NCBI GenBank assembly: GCA_000196815.1
Contig: FP929003.1
Location: 744,001-808,000 of the forward strand
From: Nitrospira defluvii
GTDB lineage: Bacteria; Nitrospirota; Nitrospiria; Nitrospirales; Nitrospiraceae
Length of the DNA stretch: 64,000 nucleotides
Direction: 5' to 3'
Translations under genes and position numbers: made by a program
Part shown: positions 8,121-17,109 of the stretch, in pieces
How the letters are laid out: each line of letters begins with the position of its first letter
Numbering within the stretch: position 1 is the stretch's first letter
The notes under the pieces: model-generated
Seen by the model: the letters and a program-made list of their open reading frames with translations, nothing else
Told to the model about the DNA's origin: nothing
Databases searched by the model: none

Positions 8121-8474
8121 ATGGAACTCTATGAGTCCCTGTTTATCATTCGTCCGACCTTAAGCGACGAAGAAACCACTGCATTGATTGAAAAGATGAA
8201 GGGCACCGTGACCAAAAACGGAGCCTCGCTCGAGCGGGCCGAGAATTGGGGCCGCAAGAAACTCGCCTACGAGATCAAGCGCGAGCGCAAGGGCACGTAC
8301 GTCTACTTCTACTTCAAAGGGCCGGGAGCGGTCATCGCCGAACTCGAACGCGCCTACCGACTTGAAGATTCCATCATTAAGTTTCTGACCGTGAAGTTGG
8401 AGCAGGAGCCTGCTCCGCCCAGAGGTGCCCCCGTGGTCGCACCACAAGGAGCCACCGTTGGCGGGGTTCAATAA
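8121..8474 (+). CDS. rpsF: 30S ribosomal protein S6
   Basis: 117 residues from ATG 8121, with AGGAGG at 8108-8113. The N-terminus MELYESLFIIRPTL and the segments ENWGRKKLAYEIKRERKGTYV and LERAYRLEDSIIKFLTVKL are typical of S6, which binds 16S rRNA together with S18. The last 17 residues are a Pro/Ala/Gly tail and overlap the start of ssb. It is the first gene of the rpsF-ssb-rpsR operon. Confidence 0.97.
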   Translation: MELYESLFIIRPTLSDEETTALIEKMKGTVTKNGASLERAENWGRKKLAYEIKRERKGTYVYFYFKGPGAVIAELERAYRLEDSIIKFLTVKLEQEPAPPRGAPVVAPQGATVGGVQ

Positions 8475-8850
8475 AGTCATCCTGGTCGGGAATCTGACCC
8501 GCAACCCGGAGTTGCGCTATACCCCCAGCGGAACGCCGGTTGCCAGCTTTGGCTTGGCGACGAGCCGTCGGTTTAAGCAGGGGGATGAACTCAAGGAAGA
8601 GGTCTGTTTCATCGACATCGTGGTGTTCGGGAAACAGGCGGAACATTGCGGGCAATATCTTAGCAAGGGCAACGGCGTCATTATCGATGGCCGGCTCCAG
8701 CAGCGCCGTTGGGAGACCGAAGACGGACAGAAACGCAGCAAACATGAAGTTGTGGCCCAAGGCGTGACCTTCCTGCCGAAGCGAGGCGAGGCAGGAGGCG
8801 AGAGCGGCGGCCTACACGAAGAACCTTCTTACGAAGACGAACAGCTGTAG
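8458..8850 (+). CDS. ssb: Single-stranded DNA-binding protein
   Basis: 130 residues with an OB fold: FNKVILVGNLTRNPELRYTPSG at the N-terminus, then FIDIVVFGKQAEHCGQYLSKG, DGRLQQRRWE and a short acidic tail EEPSYEDEQL that would bind partner proteins. The start is inferred to be TTG 8458, because AAGGAG at 8446-8451 is six bases upstream and the next residues AGFNKVIL match family N-termini. A GTG at 8425 would add an unlikely Pro/Trp/His-rich extension. It overlaps rpsF by 17 bases. Coats single-stranded DNA in replication and repair. Confidence 0.95.
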   Translation: MAGFNKVILVGNLTRNPELRYTPSGTPVASFGLATSRRFKQGDELKEEVCFIDIVVFGKQAEHCGQYLSKGNGVIIDGRLQQRRWETEDGQKRSKHEVVAQGVTFLPKRGEAGGESGGLHEEPSYEDEQL

Positions 8851-8865
8851 CAGACGGAGGCGAGT

Positions 8866-9123
8866 ATGGAACGAGGAGATCGCGGGAATGGCGGAGGCGG
8901 AGGCGGTCGGTTTTTTCAGCGCCGCAAGCCGTGCCGGTTTTGTGTCGATAAGGCGCCGATTGACTTCAAGGATGTCGGCCTGTTGCGGAATTTTCTGACT
9001 GAGCGCGGACGAATCGTCCCACGCCGCATTTCCGGAAATTGCCTGCAGCACCAGCGCGTGTTGACGGTGGCGGTAAAGCGGGCGCGTCAGATTGCCTTGG
9101 TTAGTTTCGCTGAAGAGCGATAG
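8866..9123 (+). CDS. rpsR: 30S ribosomal protein S18
   Basis: 85 residues. A Gly-rich N-terminal run precedes the S18 core [20 protein letters not shown], then [18 protein letters not shown] and [11 protein letters not shown]. The core Cys pair and Cys near GNC form the Cys-containing version of the fold. Third gene of the rpsF-ssb-rpsR operon. The L9 gene that often follows is absent. Confidence 0.96.
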   Translation: MERGDRGNGGGGGGRFFQRRKPCRFCVDKAPIDFKDVGLLRNFLTERGRIVPRRISGNCLQHQRVLTVAVKRARQIALVSFAEER

Positions 9124-9207
9124 GGCGAGGGATAGGTTTTGGTGAGTCTTGGATCAAGTAGCCGGGCAGCCTGTCTTCCGCTCAGTTCGGGGGCGGCGCT
9201 TCCCGTC

Positions 9208-9813
9208 ATGACGGTGCTGATGGATACGCTTAACCCAGCGATTGTCGATATCGCCCCAGAGGGATTGTCTCTGTCGTGCGAGGCCACGGGGACTGAGCTC
9301 GGCTTGGATGAGCCCGAAGAGAAGTTTGAGGGGCCGCTTACGATTCAATTGGAACTTGTCCGCCATGACGGTCCGATCACGGTGACCGGCACGTTGGAAG
9401 GGACGGCGATCCGTCAGTGTGTCCGCTGCCTCACGGAATATTCCGACCCGTTTTTCGTGAATCTCTATGCGGAGTATCTTTCTCAGGCTGGCGTGGCGAC
9501 CAAGCCGGCTCCGGCTGAACAGGGCCGAAGAGGGCCGAGGCGTGATGCCCAGCCGGTCGAGCCTGTTGATGAGGCGGAAGAGGCGGACGAAGTCTATCTG
9601 TATCAGGGTGACCACCTCGACCTGGTTCCTATGGTGCGCGAGCAGGTGATCCTGGCTGCTCCGATGCAGCCGTTATGTCGGGAAGATTGCCTTGGTCTCT
9701 GTCCGCAGTGCGGACAGAATCTCAATGAGCATCGCTGCGGCTGCCCGCCGGAGCAAGGGCCGAGTCCCTTTCGTGTGCTGAAGGGGCGCCTGTCCAAAGG
9801 TGGAAACGCATAG
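9208..9813 (+). CDS. yceD: YceD/DUF177 family protein
   Basis: About 201 residues. The DUF177 signature is visible: PLTIQLELVRHDGPITVTG, the RQCVRCL Cys pair, an acidic middle (VDEAEEADEVY), and the C-terminal CREDCLGLCPQCGQNLNEHRCGC cluster, probably a zinc site. The family is linked to 23S rRNA accumulation and nearly always precedes rpmF, as it does here by 39 bases. The frame is open to TTG 9139/GTG 9142. ATG 9208 was chosen because the family match begins shortly after it, but ATG 9220 is equally possible. Confidence 0.85.
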   Translation: MTVLMDTLNPAIVDIAPEGLSLSCEATGTELGLDEPEEKFEGPLTIQLELVRHDGPITVTGTLEGTAIRQCVRCLTEYSDPFFVNLYAEYLSQAGVATKPAPAEQGRRGPRRDAQPVEPVDEAEEADEVYLYQGDHLDLVPMVREQVILAAPMQPLCREDCLGLCPQCGQNLNEHRCGCPPEQGPSPFRVLKGRLSKGGNA

Positions 9814-9852
9814 TCTGTTAACCGGGGCATGTACCCGTTGTAAGGAGTCGTC

Positions 9853-10038
9853 ATGGCAAATCCAAAACACAAACATTCACGGTCCCGGCGGGATATGCGG
9901 AGAACGGCCAAGACCAGGCTGGTTCCCCCTGGGTTTTCCTTGTGCCCGCAATGTCACGAATTGAAGTTGCCGCACTATACGTGCATGAATTGCGGGACGT
10001 ATAAGGGGAAGGCCGTCATCGTCGTCGAGGAAAGCTAG
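9853..10038 (+). CDS. rpmF: 50S ribosomal protein L32
   Basis: 61 residues, [17 protein letters not shown] at the N-terminus. Two CxxC pairs (CPQC and CMNC) form a zinc ribbon. AAGGAG at 9842-9847 sets the ATG. It sits between yceD and plsX, the conserved order that links ribosome synthesis to phospholipid synthesis. Confidence 0.97.
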   Translation: MANPKHKHSRSRRDMRRTAKTRLVPPGFSLCPQCHELKLPHYTCMNCGTYKGKAVIVVEES

Positions 10039-10189
10039 CCGAGTTTTATTTTCCAGACGTGATTCGGGTACAATTGCGCACCGTGATCACGATCCGACGC
10101 TATGTCATGCGTGAGGCCGTTCAGGTCCTAGCCGGCAAGGCGTCTCTACACGATTCTTCACATCTCTATCCGTGGACCGCTAACCGCAC

Positions 10190-11221
10190 ATGAAGATTGC
10201 CGTCGATGCGATGGGCGGAGACCACGGACCGGCCCCGGTCATTGAAGGCGCGATGCAAGCCGCGCAAGAACTGGGGGTCGGGATCATTCTGGTCGGCAAG
10301 CAGGATGAGCTGGCCGCCGCATGTCAAAAACTCGCGTGTGCCGATGCCCGGATCACGATCCACCATGCCCCGCAGGTGGTGGAGATGCACGAGTCGCCGG
10401 CGACCGTGGCACGAAAGAAGCGTGACTCGTCCATCTGGGTGGCTACGGAGTTGGTGAAATCCGGTGAAGCCGATGCGGTGGTGAGTCCGGGGAATACCGG
10501 CGCAAGCATGGTCGCCTCGTTTTTTGTGCTCGGATTGATCAAAGGTGTGGAACGCCCGGCGATTGCTACGATGTTGCCCACCTTGACCGGCAGCGCAGTG
10601 ATGCTCGATGTCGGCGCCAATGTCGACTGCACGGCACAACATCTTGAGCAATTCGCCCTCATGGGGAACGAATTCGCCAAGCATGTGTACGCCAAGCCGA
10701 ATCCGCGTGTGGGGCTCTTGAGCATCGGCGAGGAAGACAGCAAGGGCAACGAAGTCACCAAGGAAGCCTTTAAACTGCTGAAAGCCAGTCCGCTGAATTT
10801 CATCGGCAACATCGAGGGGCGGGAAGTCTACAGCGGCAATGCCGATGTGGTGGTCTGCGATGGATTCATCGGCAACGTGGCGCTCAAGATCTCCGAAGGG
10901 GTTGCGGACGTCATCAAGAAGCTCTTGATGAAGGAGATCTCCGGCTCATGGCTCGGACGATTGGCCTACCCTCTGATTGCGAAGCCGTTGCTGAACCTGA
11001 AACGGAAGATCGATTATGCCGAGTTCGGGGGGGCGCCCTTGCTCGGAGTGAACGGGACCACCATGATCTGCCATGGCCGATCCTCCGCCAAGGCGATCAA
11101 GAATGCGATTCGCCGCGCGAAGGGGTTGGCCGAGACTAGGCTGGACGAATTGATCCAGCGCGATATTGAAGAAAGCCTGAGGCGGCACCAGGACGAACGG
11201 CCGGAAGGGAAGCAGGCGTGA
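10190..11221 (+). CDS. plsX: Phosphate acyltransferase PlsX
   Basis: Converts acyl-ACP and phosphate to acyl-phosphate, the donor for PlsY in phosphatidic acid synthesis. The 343-residue protein begins MKIAVDAMGGDHGPAPVIEG. It has SGEADAVVSPGNTGASM, MLDVGANVDC, NIEGREVYSGNADVVVCDGFIGN and GAPLLGVNG, all family hallmarks. No Shine-Dalgarno is obvious before the ATG. Its stop overlaps the fabH GTG by four bases (GTGA), so the two are translationally coupled. Confidence 0.96.
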   Translation: MKIAVDAMGGDHGPAPVIEGAMQAAQELGVGIILVGKQDELAAACQKLACADARITIHHAPQVVEMHESPATVARKKRDSSIWVATELVKSGEADAVVSPGNTGASMVASFFVLGLIKGVERPAIATMLPTLTGSAVMLDVGANVDCTAQHLEQFALMGNEFAKHVYAKPNPRVGLLSIGEEDSKGNEVTKEAFKLLKASPLNFIGNIEGREVYSGNADVVVCDGFIGNVALKISEGVADVIKKLLMKEISGSWLGRLAYPLIAKPLLNLKRKIDYAEFGGAPLLGVNGTTMICHGRSSAKAIKNAIRRAKGLAETRLDELIQRDIEESLRRHQDERPEGKQA

Positions 11222-12195
11222 TACGAGCCCGAATCACCGGAACCGGGTCCTACGCCCCGGACCGGGTGATGACCAATGCCGATTTGGAGAAACTGGTCGC
11301 GACGTCCGATGAGTGGATTCGCGAGCGCACGGGGATTCGTGAACGTCGCATTGCCGCCGAGGGGCAGGCCTGTTCCGACTTGGGCCTGATTGCCGCGGAA
11401 CGCGCCTTGAAGGCTGCAGGCATTTCAGCCGGTGAACTCGACATGATCCTTCTGGCCACCTGCACGGGAGACATGCCGTTACCTTCCACGGCCTGCCTGC
11501 TCCAGCACCGGCTGGGAGCGACCCGTGCCGCGGCTTGTGATGTGTCTGCCGCCTGCTGTGGATTCGTCTACGCGCTCGGGGTGGCCGATGCCTATATTCG
11601 AACCGGTATGCGGCATGTTCTGGTCGTAGGGTCGGAAGTCATGTCGACGATCACCGATTGGACGGATCGCAATACCTGCATCCTCTTCGGAGACGGCGCC
11701 GGTGCGGCGGTCGTGAGCGCATCGGACGGTGAGCGCGGGGTGCTGTCCACTCACTTGCACTCGGATGGAAGCCTCTCCGATTTGATCGTGGTACCCGGCG
11801 GTGGAACGCGCATTCCCCCGTCAGAGGCCATGGTGAGCGAGCGCTCGCAGTACATTAAGATGAAGGGCAATGAAACGTTCAAGGTGGCGGTGCGGACTCT
11901 TGAGGAGGTGGCGCGGGAGACACTTGCCGCGCATCACCTGTCGGTCGATGAGCTCGATGTCTATATCCCCCATCAGGCCAACTTACGGATCATTAAAGCG
12001 GTTGCCGACCGGCTGCATTTGCCCCTGGAAAAAGTGGTGTTGAATATGGATCGCTACGGCAATACCTCCGCCGCGTCGATTCCCATCGCCTTGGATGAAG
12101 CGGTGCGGGATGGACGGGTCAAAGAGGGACAGTTGGTGATGTTCGGCGCATTCGGGGCAGGGTTGACCTGGGCATCGGCATTGGTTCGCTGGTAG
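11218..12195 (+). CDS. fabH: 3-oxoacyl-ACP synthase III (KAS III)
   Basis: Starts fatty-acid synthesis by condensing acetyl-CoA with malonyl-ACP. 325 residues from a GTG start that overlaps plsX. The catalytic triad is present: Cys113 in SAACCGFVYAL, His in YIPHQANLRI and Asn in YGNTSAAS. TSDEWIRERTGIRERR is the usual CoA-site region near the N-terminus. It is the first condensing enzyme of the cluster and is followed by a 105-base gap with a separate promoter for fabD. Confidence 0.96.
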   Translation: MIRARITGTGSYAPDRVMTNADLEKLVATSDEWIRERTGIRERRIAAEGQACSDLGLIAAERALKAAGISAGELDMILLATCTGDMPLPSTACLLQHRLGATRAAACDVSAACCGFVYALGVADAYIRTGMRHVLVVGSEVMSTITDWTDRNTCILFGDGAGAAVVSASDGERGVLSTHLHSDGSLSDLIVVPGGGTRIPPSEAMVSERSQYIKMKGNETFKVAVRTLEEVARETLAAHHLSVDELDVYIPHQANLRIIKAVADRLHLPLEKVVLNMDRYGNTSAASIPIALDEAVRDGRVKEGQLVMFGAFGAGLTWASALVRW

Positions 12196-12261
12196 GCGGG
12201 AAGCACCTGATCGGGCTGGTCGGTCGCGACTGATGTGCGGGGCTCGTTCAGCTTTTTCCCG

Positions 12262-12292
12262 TTGACATTGAGCGTGGTTTCTACGATACCTT
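12262..12292 (+). promoter_or_regulatory. Promoter for fabD giving a near-leaderless mRNA
   Basis: TTGACA (12262-12267) followed by GATACC (12285-12290, spacer 17) or TACCTT (12287-12292, spacer 19). Either predicts a start around 12297-12299, just before the fabD ATG at 12301. No Shine-Dalgarno lies between. The TACCTT element also occurs in the rpsF promoter. Confidence 0.45.
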
Positions 12293-12300
12293 ACGCGGCT

Positions 12301-13254
12301 ATGATGGCGTCACACATTGGATTTTTGTTCCCCGGACAGGGGTCTCAGTCTGTAGGAATGGGGCGCGGGTTTTACGAAGCGTCTCCGGCGGTCAAGGCGG
12401 TCTATGATGAGGCCTCCTCGATCCTTGGGTACGATGTCGCGCAGCTCTGTTTCGAAGGTCCGGCTGAACGGTTGAATTTGACGGAGAATACCCAGCCGGC
12501 GTTGCTGGTGAGTAGCGCGGCGGCGCTCAAAGCATTGGAACCGGCCGGGTTGAAGCCGCTGGCCGTGGCAGGGCATAGTCTCGGTGAATATTCGGCGGTC
12601 TATGCGGCCGGCGGGGTGTCCTTTCGGGATGCGGTGGCCCTCGTGCAGAAGCGAGGGCGCTATATGTCGGAAGCGGTTCCGCCCGGAACCGGACTCGTCG
12701 CGGCGTTATTGGGACTGACTGCCGACGTGGTCAAGGCCGTCTGTCAGGAGGCCGCTTCGGTCGGCGTGGTGGCGGCGGCGAATTTTAATTCTCCCGGGCA
12801 AGTCGTGATCGCCGGAGAGAAGGCCGCAGTCGAACGGGCCATTGAGATTGCCAAAACCAAGGGATGTAAAAAAGCGATTCCACTTCCGGTCAGTGTCCCG
12901 GTGCATACGCCGCTTATGCAGAGGGCGGCAGACCGGCTCGCAGCAGAGTTCGGTGGAGTGGCCTGGCGTGATTTGGCCGTGCCGTTGGTGAATAATGCGG
13001 AAGCAACGGCCCTGCAACGCTCCGAAGACATCCGGGCCTCACTGGTTCGGCAGTTGCCGTCATCGGTGAGGTGGGAAGAATCCGTGCAGACGATGGCCAG
13101 GCTCGGTGTCACGACTTTCGTCGAGATCGGGCCGGGAAGCGTGTTGACGGGGTTGGTGAAGCGGATACTTCCGGCCGCCGTCACGGCGAATGTCAATGAT
13201 CCGAAGTCGCTGGAAGCGACGCTCACGACATTGGGCGTGAACAGTCAGGCATAA
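12301..13254 (+). CDS. fabD: Malonyl-CoA:ACP transacylase
   Basis: Loads malonate onto ACP. 317 residues from ATG 12301 (a second ATG follows at once). FLFPGQGSQSVGMG is the N-terminal signature and GHSLGEYSA carries the nucleophile Ser93. VPVHTPLM holds the catalytic His and EIGPGSVLTGL is near the C-terminus. The frame is open further upstream to 12235, but that stretch contains the promoter and lacks family similarity. Followed by fabG after 29 bases. Confidence 0.96.
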   Translation: MMASHIGFLFPGQGSQSVGMGRGFYEASPAVKAVYDEASSILGYDVAQLCFEGPAERLNLTENTQPALLVSSAAALKALEPAGLKPLAVAGHSLGEYSAVYAAGGVSFRDAVALVQKRGRYMSEAVPPGTGLVAALLGLTADVVKAVCQEAASVGVVAAANFNSPGQVVIAGEKAAVERAIEIAKTKGCKKAIPLPVSVPVHTPLMQRAADRLAAEFGGVAWRDLAVPLVNNAEATALQRSEDIRASLVRQLPSSVRWEESVQTMARLGVTTFVEIGPGSVLTGLVKRILPAAVTANVNDPKSLEATLTTLGVNSQA

Positions 13255-13283
13255 GACGAGTTGAGATTGCGGGGAGCAGGCTG

Positions 13284-14027
13284 ATGTCATTACAGGGAAA
13301 AGTAGCGATTGTCACCGGTGGGGCGCAAGGAATCGGACGCGCCATTGCAGAAGCGTTGGCCGAAGACGGAGCAGACATTGCGGTTGCCGACCTCGATCCG
13401 GCGCGTTCGCAGGACGCAGTCGCGGCGATCCAGAAGCTGGGGCGGCGGGCGCTCAGCGTGAAGGTGAACGTGGCCGATTGGAACGATGCCAAGGCCATGG
13501 CCGATCAGGTGATGCAGGAATGGGGGAAGATTGATATTCTGGTCAACAACGCCGGTATTACCCGTGACGGATTGTTGCTTAGAATGAAAGAAGAAGATTG
13601 GAACCTGGTTCTGCAGGTCAATTTGAACGGGACTTTTCATTGTACGAAAGCGGTCCTGCTCCCGATGACGAAACAGCGGTATGGACGAATCGTCAACATT
13701 GCCTCGATCGTCGGGGCGATGGGGAATGTGGGGCAGGCGAATTATGCGGCGTCCAAGGCGGCGGTGATCGGGTTTACCAAGACGGTCGCGCGCGAATACG
13801 CGAGCCGGGCGGTGACGGTGAATGCCGTGGCGCCGGGCTTTATCGATACGGCGATGACCCAGGGGTTGTCGCCGGAGGTCAAGGAAGCCTTGCAGAAACA
13901 GATTCCGCTGGGACGCCTGGGGCTTCCCTCCGATATTGCGGCGGCGGTTCGGTTTCTGGTGTCGGATGCAGCGTCGTATATCACGGGGCAAGTGTTGCAC
14001 GTGAACGGTGGCATGCTCATGGTATAA
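13284..14027 (+). CDS. fabG: 3-oxoacyl-ACP reductase
   Basis: NADPH-dependent short-chain dehydrogenase of fatty-acid elongation, 247 residues. The cofactor motif TGGAQGIG is at 11-18, NNAG at 88-91, and the catalytic Ser141, Tyr154 and Lys158 are present (YAASK). The C-terminus SYITGQVLHVNGGMLMV is typical of FabG. GGGGAG precedes the ATG at normal spacing. Member of the fabD-fabG-acpP-fabF operon. Confidence 0.96.
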   Translation: MSLQGKVAIVTGGAQGIGRAIAEALAEDGADIAVADLDPARSQDAVAAIQKLGRRALSVKVNVADWNDAKAMADQVMQEWGKIDILVNNAGITRDGLLLRMKEEDWNLVLQVNLNGTFHCTKAVLLPMTKQRYGRIVNIASIVGAMGNVGQANYAASKAAVIGFTKTVAREYASRAVTVNAVAPGFIDTAMTQGLSPEVKEALQKQIPLGRLGLPSDIAAAVRFLVSDAASYITGQVLHVNGGMLMV

Positions 14028-14126
14028 GTGAGTTGGGTCGGGTGTCCGGGTTGGTGTCCTCGATCCGGAATCTCCCGGTGAGGAATGTGGAGGTCAAGTA
14101 AGATGGGGAAGGAGGTGGGCAAGTCC

Positions 14127-14360
14127 ATGGCAACAGTAGATGAACGGGTGAAGAAAATTATTGCCGAACAGTTGGGGGTCGAGGAAGAAGAAGTGACGCT
14201 CGAGGCCCATTTCGTCGAGGATTTAGGCGCCGATTCGCTCGACACGGTCGAATTGGTCATGGCTCTGGAAGAAGAGTTCGAGATCGAAATCCCCGATGAG
14301 GACGCCGAAAAGATCCTCACTGTCGGCAAAGCGCTGGATTATATTAAAGAGAAGGCATAA
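14127..14360 (+). CDS. acpP: Acyl carrier protein
   Basis: 77 residues, very acidic. The phosphopantetheine attachment motif [12 protein letters not shown] gives Ser37. The start was set at ATG 14127 ([12 protein letters not shown]), with AAGGAGG at 14109-14115. An ATG at 14103 would add eight residues and has its own GGAGG. It carries the growing acyl chain between the Fab enzymes. Followed by fabF after 13 bases. Confidence 0.96.
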   Translation: MATVDERVKKIIAEQLGVEEEEVTLEAHFVEDLGADSLDTVELVMALEEEFEIEIPDEDAEKILTVGKALDYIKEKA

Positions 14361-14373
14361 CGGGACCGTAGAT

Positions 14374-15624
14374 ATGCACGATCGACCTGCCAGACGTGTG
14401 GTGGTGACCGGTCTCGGACTGGTAACTCCGCTTGGAACCGGGGTGGAGAAGACCTGGAAAGCGCTGTGCGCCGGGGAGTCCGGGATCGGCCGAATCACGC
14501 GATTCGATCCGACCGGCTATGATGCGCAGATTGCCGGAGAGGTGAAGGATTTCGACCCGGCTCAGTTCATCGAGAAAAAAGAAATCAAGAAGATGGACAC
14601 CTTCATCCACTATGCGGTGGGGGGGAGTCAGCTGGCGGTCGACGATGCGAAACTCAAGGTGGCCCCTGAAGAAGCCACGAGGGTCGGGGTTTATATCGGG
14701 TCGGGTATCGGCGGGCTGGGGTCGATCGAACATTACCACGACGTCCTCAGGGAGAAGGGACCCGGGCGGGTCTCTCCGTTCTTCATCCCGATGACGATCA
14801 TTAACCTTGCCTCCGGGCAGGTGGCAATTCGGGTCGGCGCTAAAGGGCCGAACTCCTGCGCCGTGACTGCCTGTGCCACCGGTAATCACTGTATTGGCGA
14901 TGCCTATCGGCTCATTCAGCGCGACGATGCGGATGTGATGATCGCCGGCGGTGCGGAGGCGGCAATTACGCCGCTCGGCGTGGCAGGGTTTGCCTCGGCA
15001 AAAGCCCTCTCTTTCAGAAATGACGACCCGACGAAGGCCAGCCGTCCGTTCGACAAGGATCGAGACGGGTTCGTATTGGGTGAAGGGGCCGGCGTGGTGG
15101 TGCTCGAAGAACTTGAACATGCCCGCGCGCGAGGCGCCCGCATCTATGCCGAAGTGATCGGGTATGCCATGAACAGCGACGCGTACCACATTACCGCCCC
15201 GCCTGAAGAAGGAGAGGGGGCGGTCCGTTGTATGGAAATGGCCTTGAAGGATGCGGGTGTGGCCAAGACGGACATCGGCTATATCAACGCCCACGGCACG
15301 TCTACCATGGCGGATGCCATCGAGACCAAGGCCATCAAGCATGTGTTTGGGGAGCAAGCCTACCGGATTCCTGTCAGTTCGACAAAATCCATGACGGGAC
15401 ACCTTTTGGGTGCGGCCGGTGGTATTGAGGCGGTCTTTAGCATTTTGGCGCTGCATCACGGCATGTTGCCTCCCACGATCAACCTTGATCATCCCGATCC
15501 CGCCTGCGATCTTGACTATGTGCCCAATACGGCGCGTCCGGTCCAGACTCAGGTGGTCCTTTCAAATTCCTTCGGCTTCGGCGGGGTCAACGCCTGCCTG
15601 CTCTTTCGCAGGTGTGATCAGTAA
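14374..15624 (+). CDS. fabF: 3-oxoacyl-ACP synthase II (KAS II)
   Basis: Elongating condensing enzyme, 416 residues from ATG 14374. [17 protein letters not shown] is the N-terminal signature. The nucleophile is Cys167 in AVTACATG, with histidines in [14 protein letters not shown] and [12 protein letters not shown] and the C-terminal NSFGFGGVN. The frame is open upstream into acpP, but the ATG after acpP fits the family. Last fatty-acid gene of the operon. Confidence 0.97.
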   Translation: MHDRPARRVVVTGLGLVTPLGTGVEKTWKALCAGESGIGRITRFDPTGYDAQIAGEVKDFDPAQFIEKKEIKKMDTFIHYAVGGSQLAVDDAKLKVAPEEATRVGVYIGSGIGGLGSIEHYHDVLREKGPGRVSPFFIPMTIINLASGQVAIRVGAKGPNSCAVTACATGNHCIGDAYRLIQRDDADVMIAGGAEAAITPLGVAGFASAKALSFRNDDPTKASRPFDKDRDGFVLGEGAGVVVLEELEHARARGARIYAEVIGYAMNSDAYHITAPPEEGEGAVRCMEMALKDAGVAKTDIGYINAHGTSTMADAIETKAIKHVFGEQAYRIPVSSTKSMTGHLLGAAGGIEAVFSILALHHGMLPPTINLDHPDPACDLDYVPNTARPVQTQVVLSNSFGFGGVNACLLFRRCDQ

Positions 15625-15651
15625 TCCACTTCAGGGCGTGAGTCAGGTCGT

Positions 15652-16356
15652 ATGACGCCGGCAACGTCAATTGAGGCGGTCCAGCGCCTTCTCGGCTACC
15701 GCTTCCATCAGCCTCGCCTGCTGGAGGAAGCTCTGACTCACAAATCCTACTCAAACGAACGGCGCAGCAGAGATCGAACCCAGAACGAACGCCTTGAGTT
15801 TCTCGGCGATGCGGTGCTCTCGCTTGTCATGAGCGAGTATCTCGCTGCCGAATTTCCAGGCAGCAACGAGGGCGGGCTTTCCAAGCTCAAAGCGCACCTG
15901 GTCAGCGAGGCGTCACTCGCGAAGGCAGCCAGACGTATGAAGCTAGGTCGGCTGTTGCGATTGGGGAAAGGCGAAGAGCTCTCGAAAGGGCGTGAGAAGC
16001 ATTCTCTGTTGGCCGATGCGCTCGAAGCGTTAATCGCCGCCATCTACCTGGACGGTGGTCTTGAGGCCAGCAGAAAATTCACCTTGCAGGTGCTGGAGGA
16101 GGAATTACTGGCGACGCGCGCGGAGCAGGCCCGGCCGGGAATGGAGGATTACAAAACGCAGCTCCAGGAGGTCTGTCAGAAGCGGTATGAAAGTCTGCCG
16201 CAGTATGAGACGGTTCGGGAATCGGGTCCTGACCATGAGAAAGTCTTTGAGGTCGAGCTGACCATTCAGGGAGTCATGCGAGGGATCGGGCGCGGTCGCA
16301 GTAAAAAGGAAGCAGAGCAGATGGCGGCGAAGGAAGCGTTGACGCAGTTGGCGTGA
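15652..16356 (+). CDS. rnc: Ribonuclease III
   Basis: Cleaves double-stranded RNA in rRNA and mRNA processing. 234 residues. The signature NERLEFLGDAVLSLVMSEYL carries the metal-binding acids, with SLLADALEALIAAIYLDGG as the second site. The C-terminal dsRNA-binding domain runs from about residue 160 (DYKTQLQEVCQKR) to IGRGRSKKEAEQMAAKEAL. The fabF-rnc order is widely conserved. Confidence 0.96.
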   Translation: MTPATSIEAVQRLLGYRFHQPRLLEEALTHKSYSNERRSRDRTQNERLEFLGDAVLSLVMSEYLAAEFPGSNEGGLSKLKAHLVSEASLAKAARRMKLGRLLRLGKGEELSKGREKHSLLADALEALIAAIYLDGGLEASRKFTLQVLEEELLATRAEQARPGMEDYKTQLQEVCQKRYESLPQYETVRESGPDHEKVFEVELTIQGVMRGIGRGRSKKEAEQMAAKEALTQLA

Positions 16357-16393
16357 GCAAGCGGTCGCGGACCGACTAGAAGGAGGCATGATG

Positions 16394-17044
16394 ATGGGAC
16401 AGCGGCGATGGAGCAATCGATTCAGGATCGCGGGAATGATGAGTCTGTTCATGATCGTCGGAATGACAGGCATCGGCCTGGCCGCCGATGCCGCTCCGGC
16501 TGGAAGCGAATCTGTCAGTGCGAGTAACGCGCGTGCGGTCATCAAGACGAAGTTCGGCGATATCGAGATCAAGTTTCTTCCCGATGTCGCCCCGAAGCAT
16601 GTCGAGAATTTCATCAAGTTGGCCAAGTCGGGGTTCTATAACGGCACAATTTTCCACCGGGTGATCCCGGGATTCATGATCCAAGGCGGCGATCCCAACA
16701 CAAAAGATTCGCTGAAGAAGGGGGCATATGGCCAGGGCGGCCCCGGGCATAATGTGAAAGCCGAGTTTAGCGATCTCCCTCATAAGCGTGGCATGGTGTC
16801 CATGGCCCGGGCTCAGGATCCGGACAGTGCAGGATCCCAGTTTTTTGTCGTCGTGGAGGAGTCCCGGTTCTTAGATCGGAAATATACGATCTTCGGCGAG
16901 GTCGTCAAAGGTATCGGAGTGGCGGATAAGATCGTGGCGTTGCCGCGAGTCATGTGCCAGACCGGCGCACCGAGTCCTGCGGACAAGGGGCCATGCGACA
17001 ACCCGATCGATCGGGTTGAAATGACTGTGACGATTATTGAGTAG
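16394..17044 (+). CDS. Exported peptidyl-prolyl cis-trans isomerase (cyclophilin)
   Basis: 216 residues from the third of three consecutive ATG codons (16388, 16391, 16394). The third is seven bases from AGGAGG at 16381-16386, the best spacing. A signal peptide ends near GIGLAADA. The cyclophilin core follows: ENFIKLAKSGFYNGTIFHR, VIPGFMIQGGDP, GMVSMARAQDPDSAGSQFF and YTIFGEVVKG, including the active-site Arg in FHR. Likely assists folding of periplasmic or outer-membrane proteins. A late Cys pair (MCQTG, GPCDNP) could form a disulfide. Confidence 0.93.
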   Translation: MGQRRWSNRFRIAGMMSLFMIVGMTGIGLAADAAPAGSESVSASNARAVIKTKFGDIEIKFLPDVAPKHVENFIKLAKSGFYNGTIFHRVIPGFMIQGGDPNTKDSLKKGAYGQGGPGHNVKAEFSDLPHKRGMVSMARAQDPDSAGSQFFVVVEESRFLDRKYTIFGEVVKGIGVADKIVALPRVMCQTGAPSPADKGPCDNPIDRVEMTVTIIE

Positions 17045-17060
17045 GTGAGACGGTGGTGTG

Positions 17061-17094
17061 TCCGGGCCGATCTCTTCACGAGTGTCGGCCCGGA
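17061..17094 (+). terminator. Strong hairpin between convergent genes
   Basis: Perfect 10-base arms TCCGGGCCGA and TCGGCCCGGA around a 14-base loop that itself can pair CTC with GAG. No T-tract follows on either strand. It lies between the cyclophilin gene (+) and an oppositely oriented gene, so it could serve both. Confidence 0.6.
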
Positions 17095-17109
17095 GCAGAC
17101 CGATTTCGG

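Noticed and set aside
7904-8134. 76-residue plus-strand frame before rpsF
   Set aside because: It runs through the rpsF promoter and Shine-Dalgarno and has no own ribosome site.
14344-15492. 382-residue open frame on the minus strand across fabF
   Set aside because: It is fully antisense to fabF, whose catalytic Cys and His motifs are intact. The Arg/His/Gly-rich translation has no family features.
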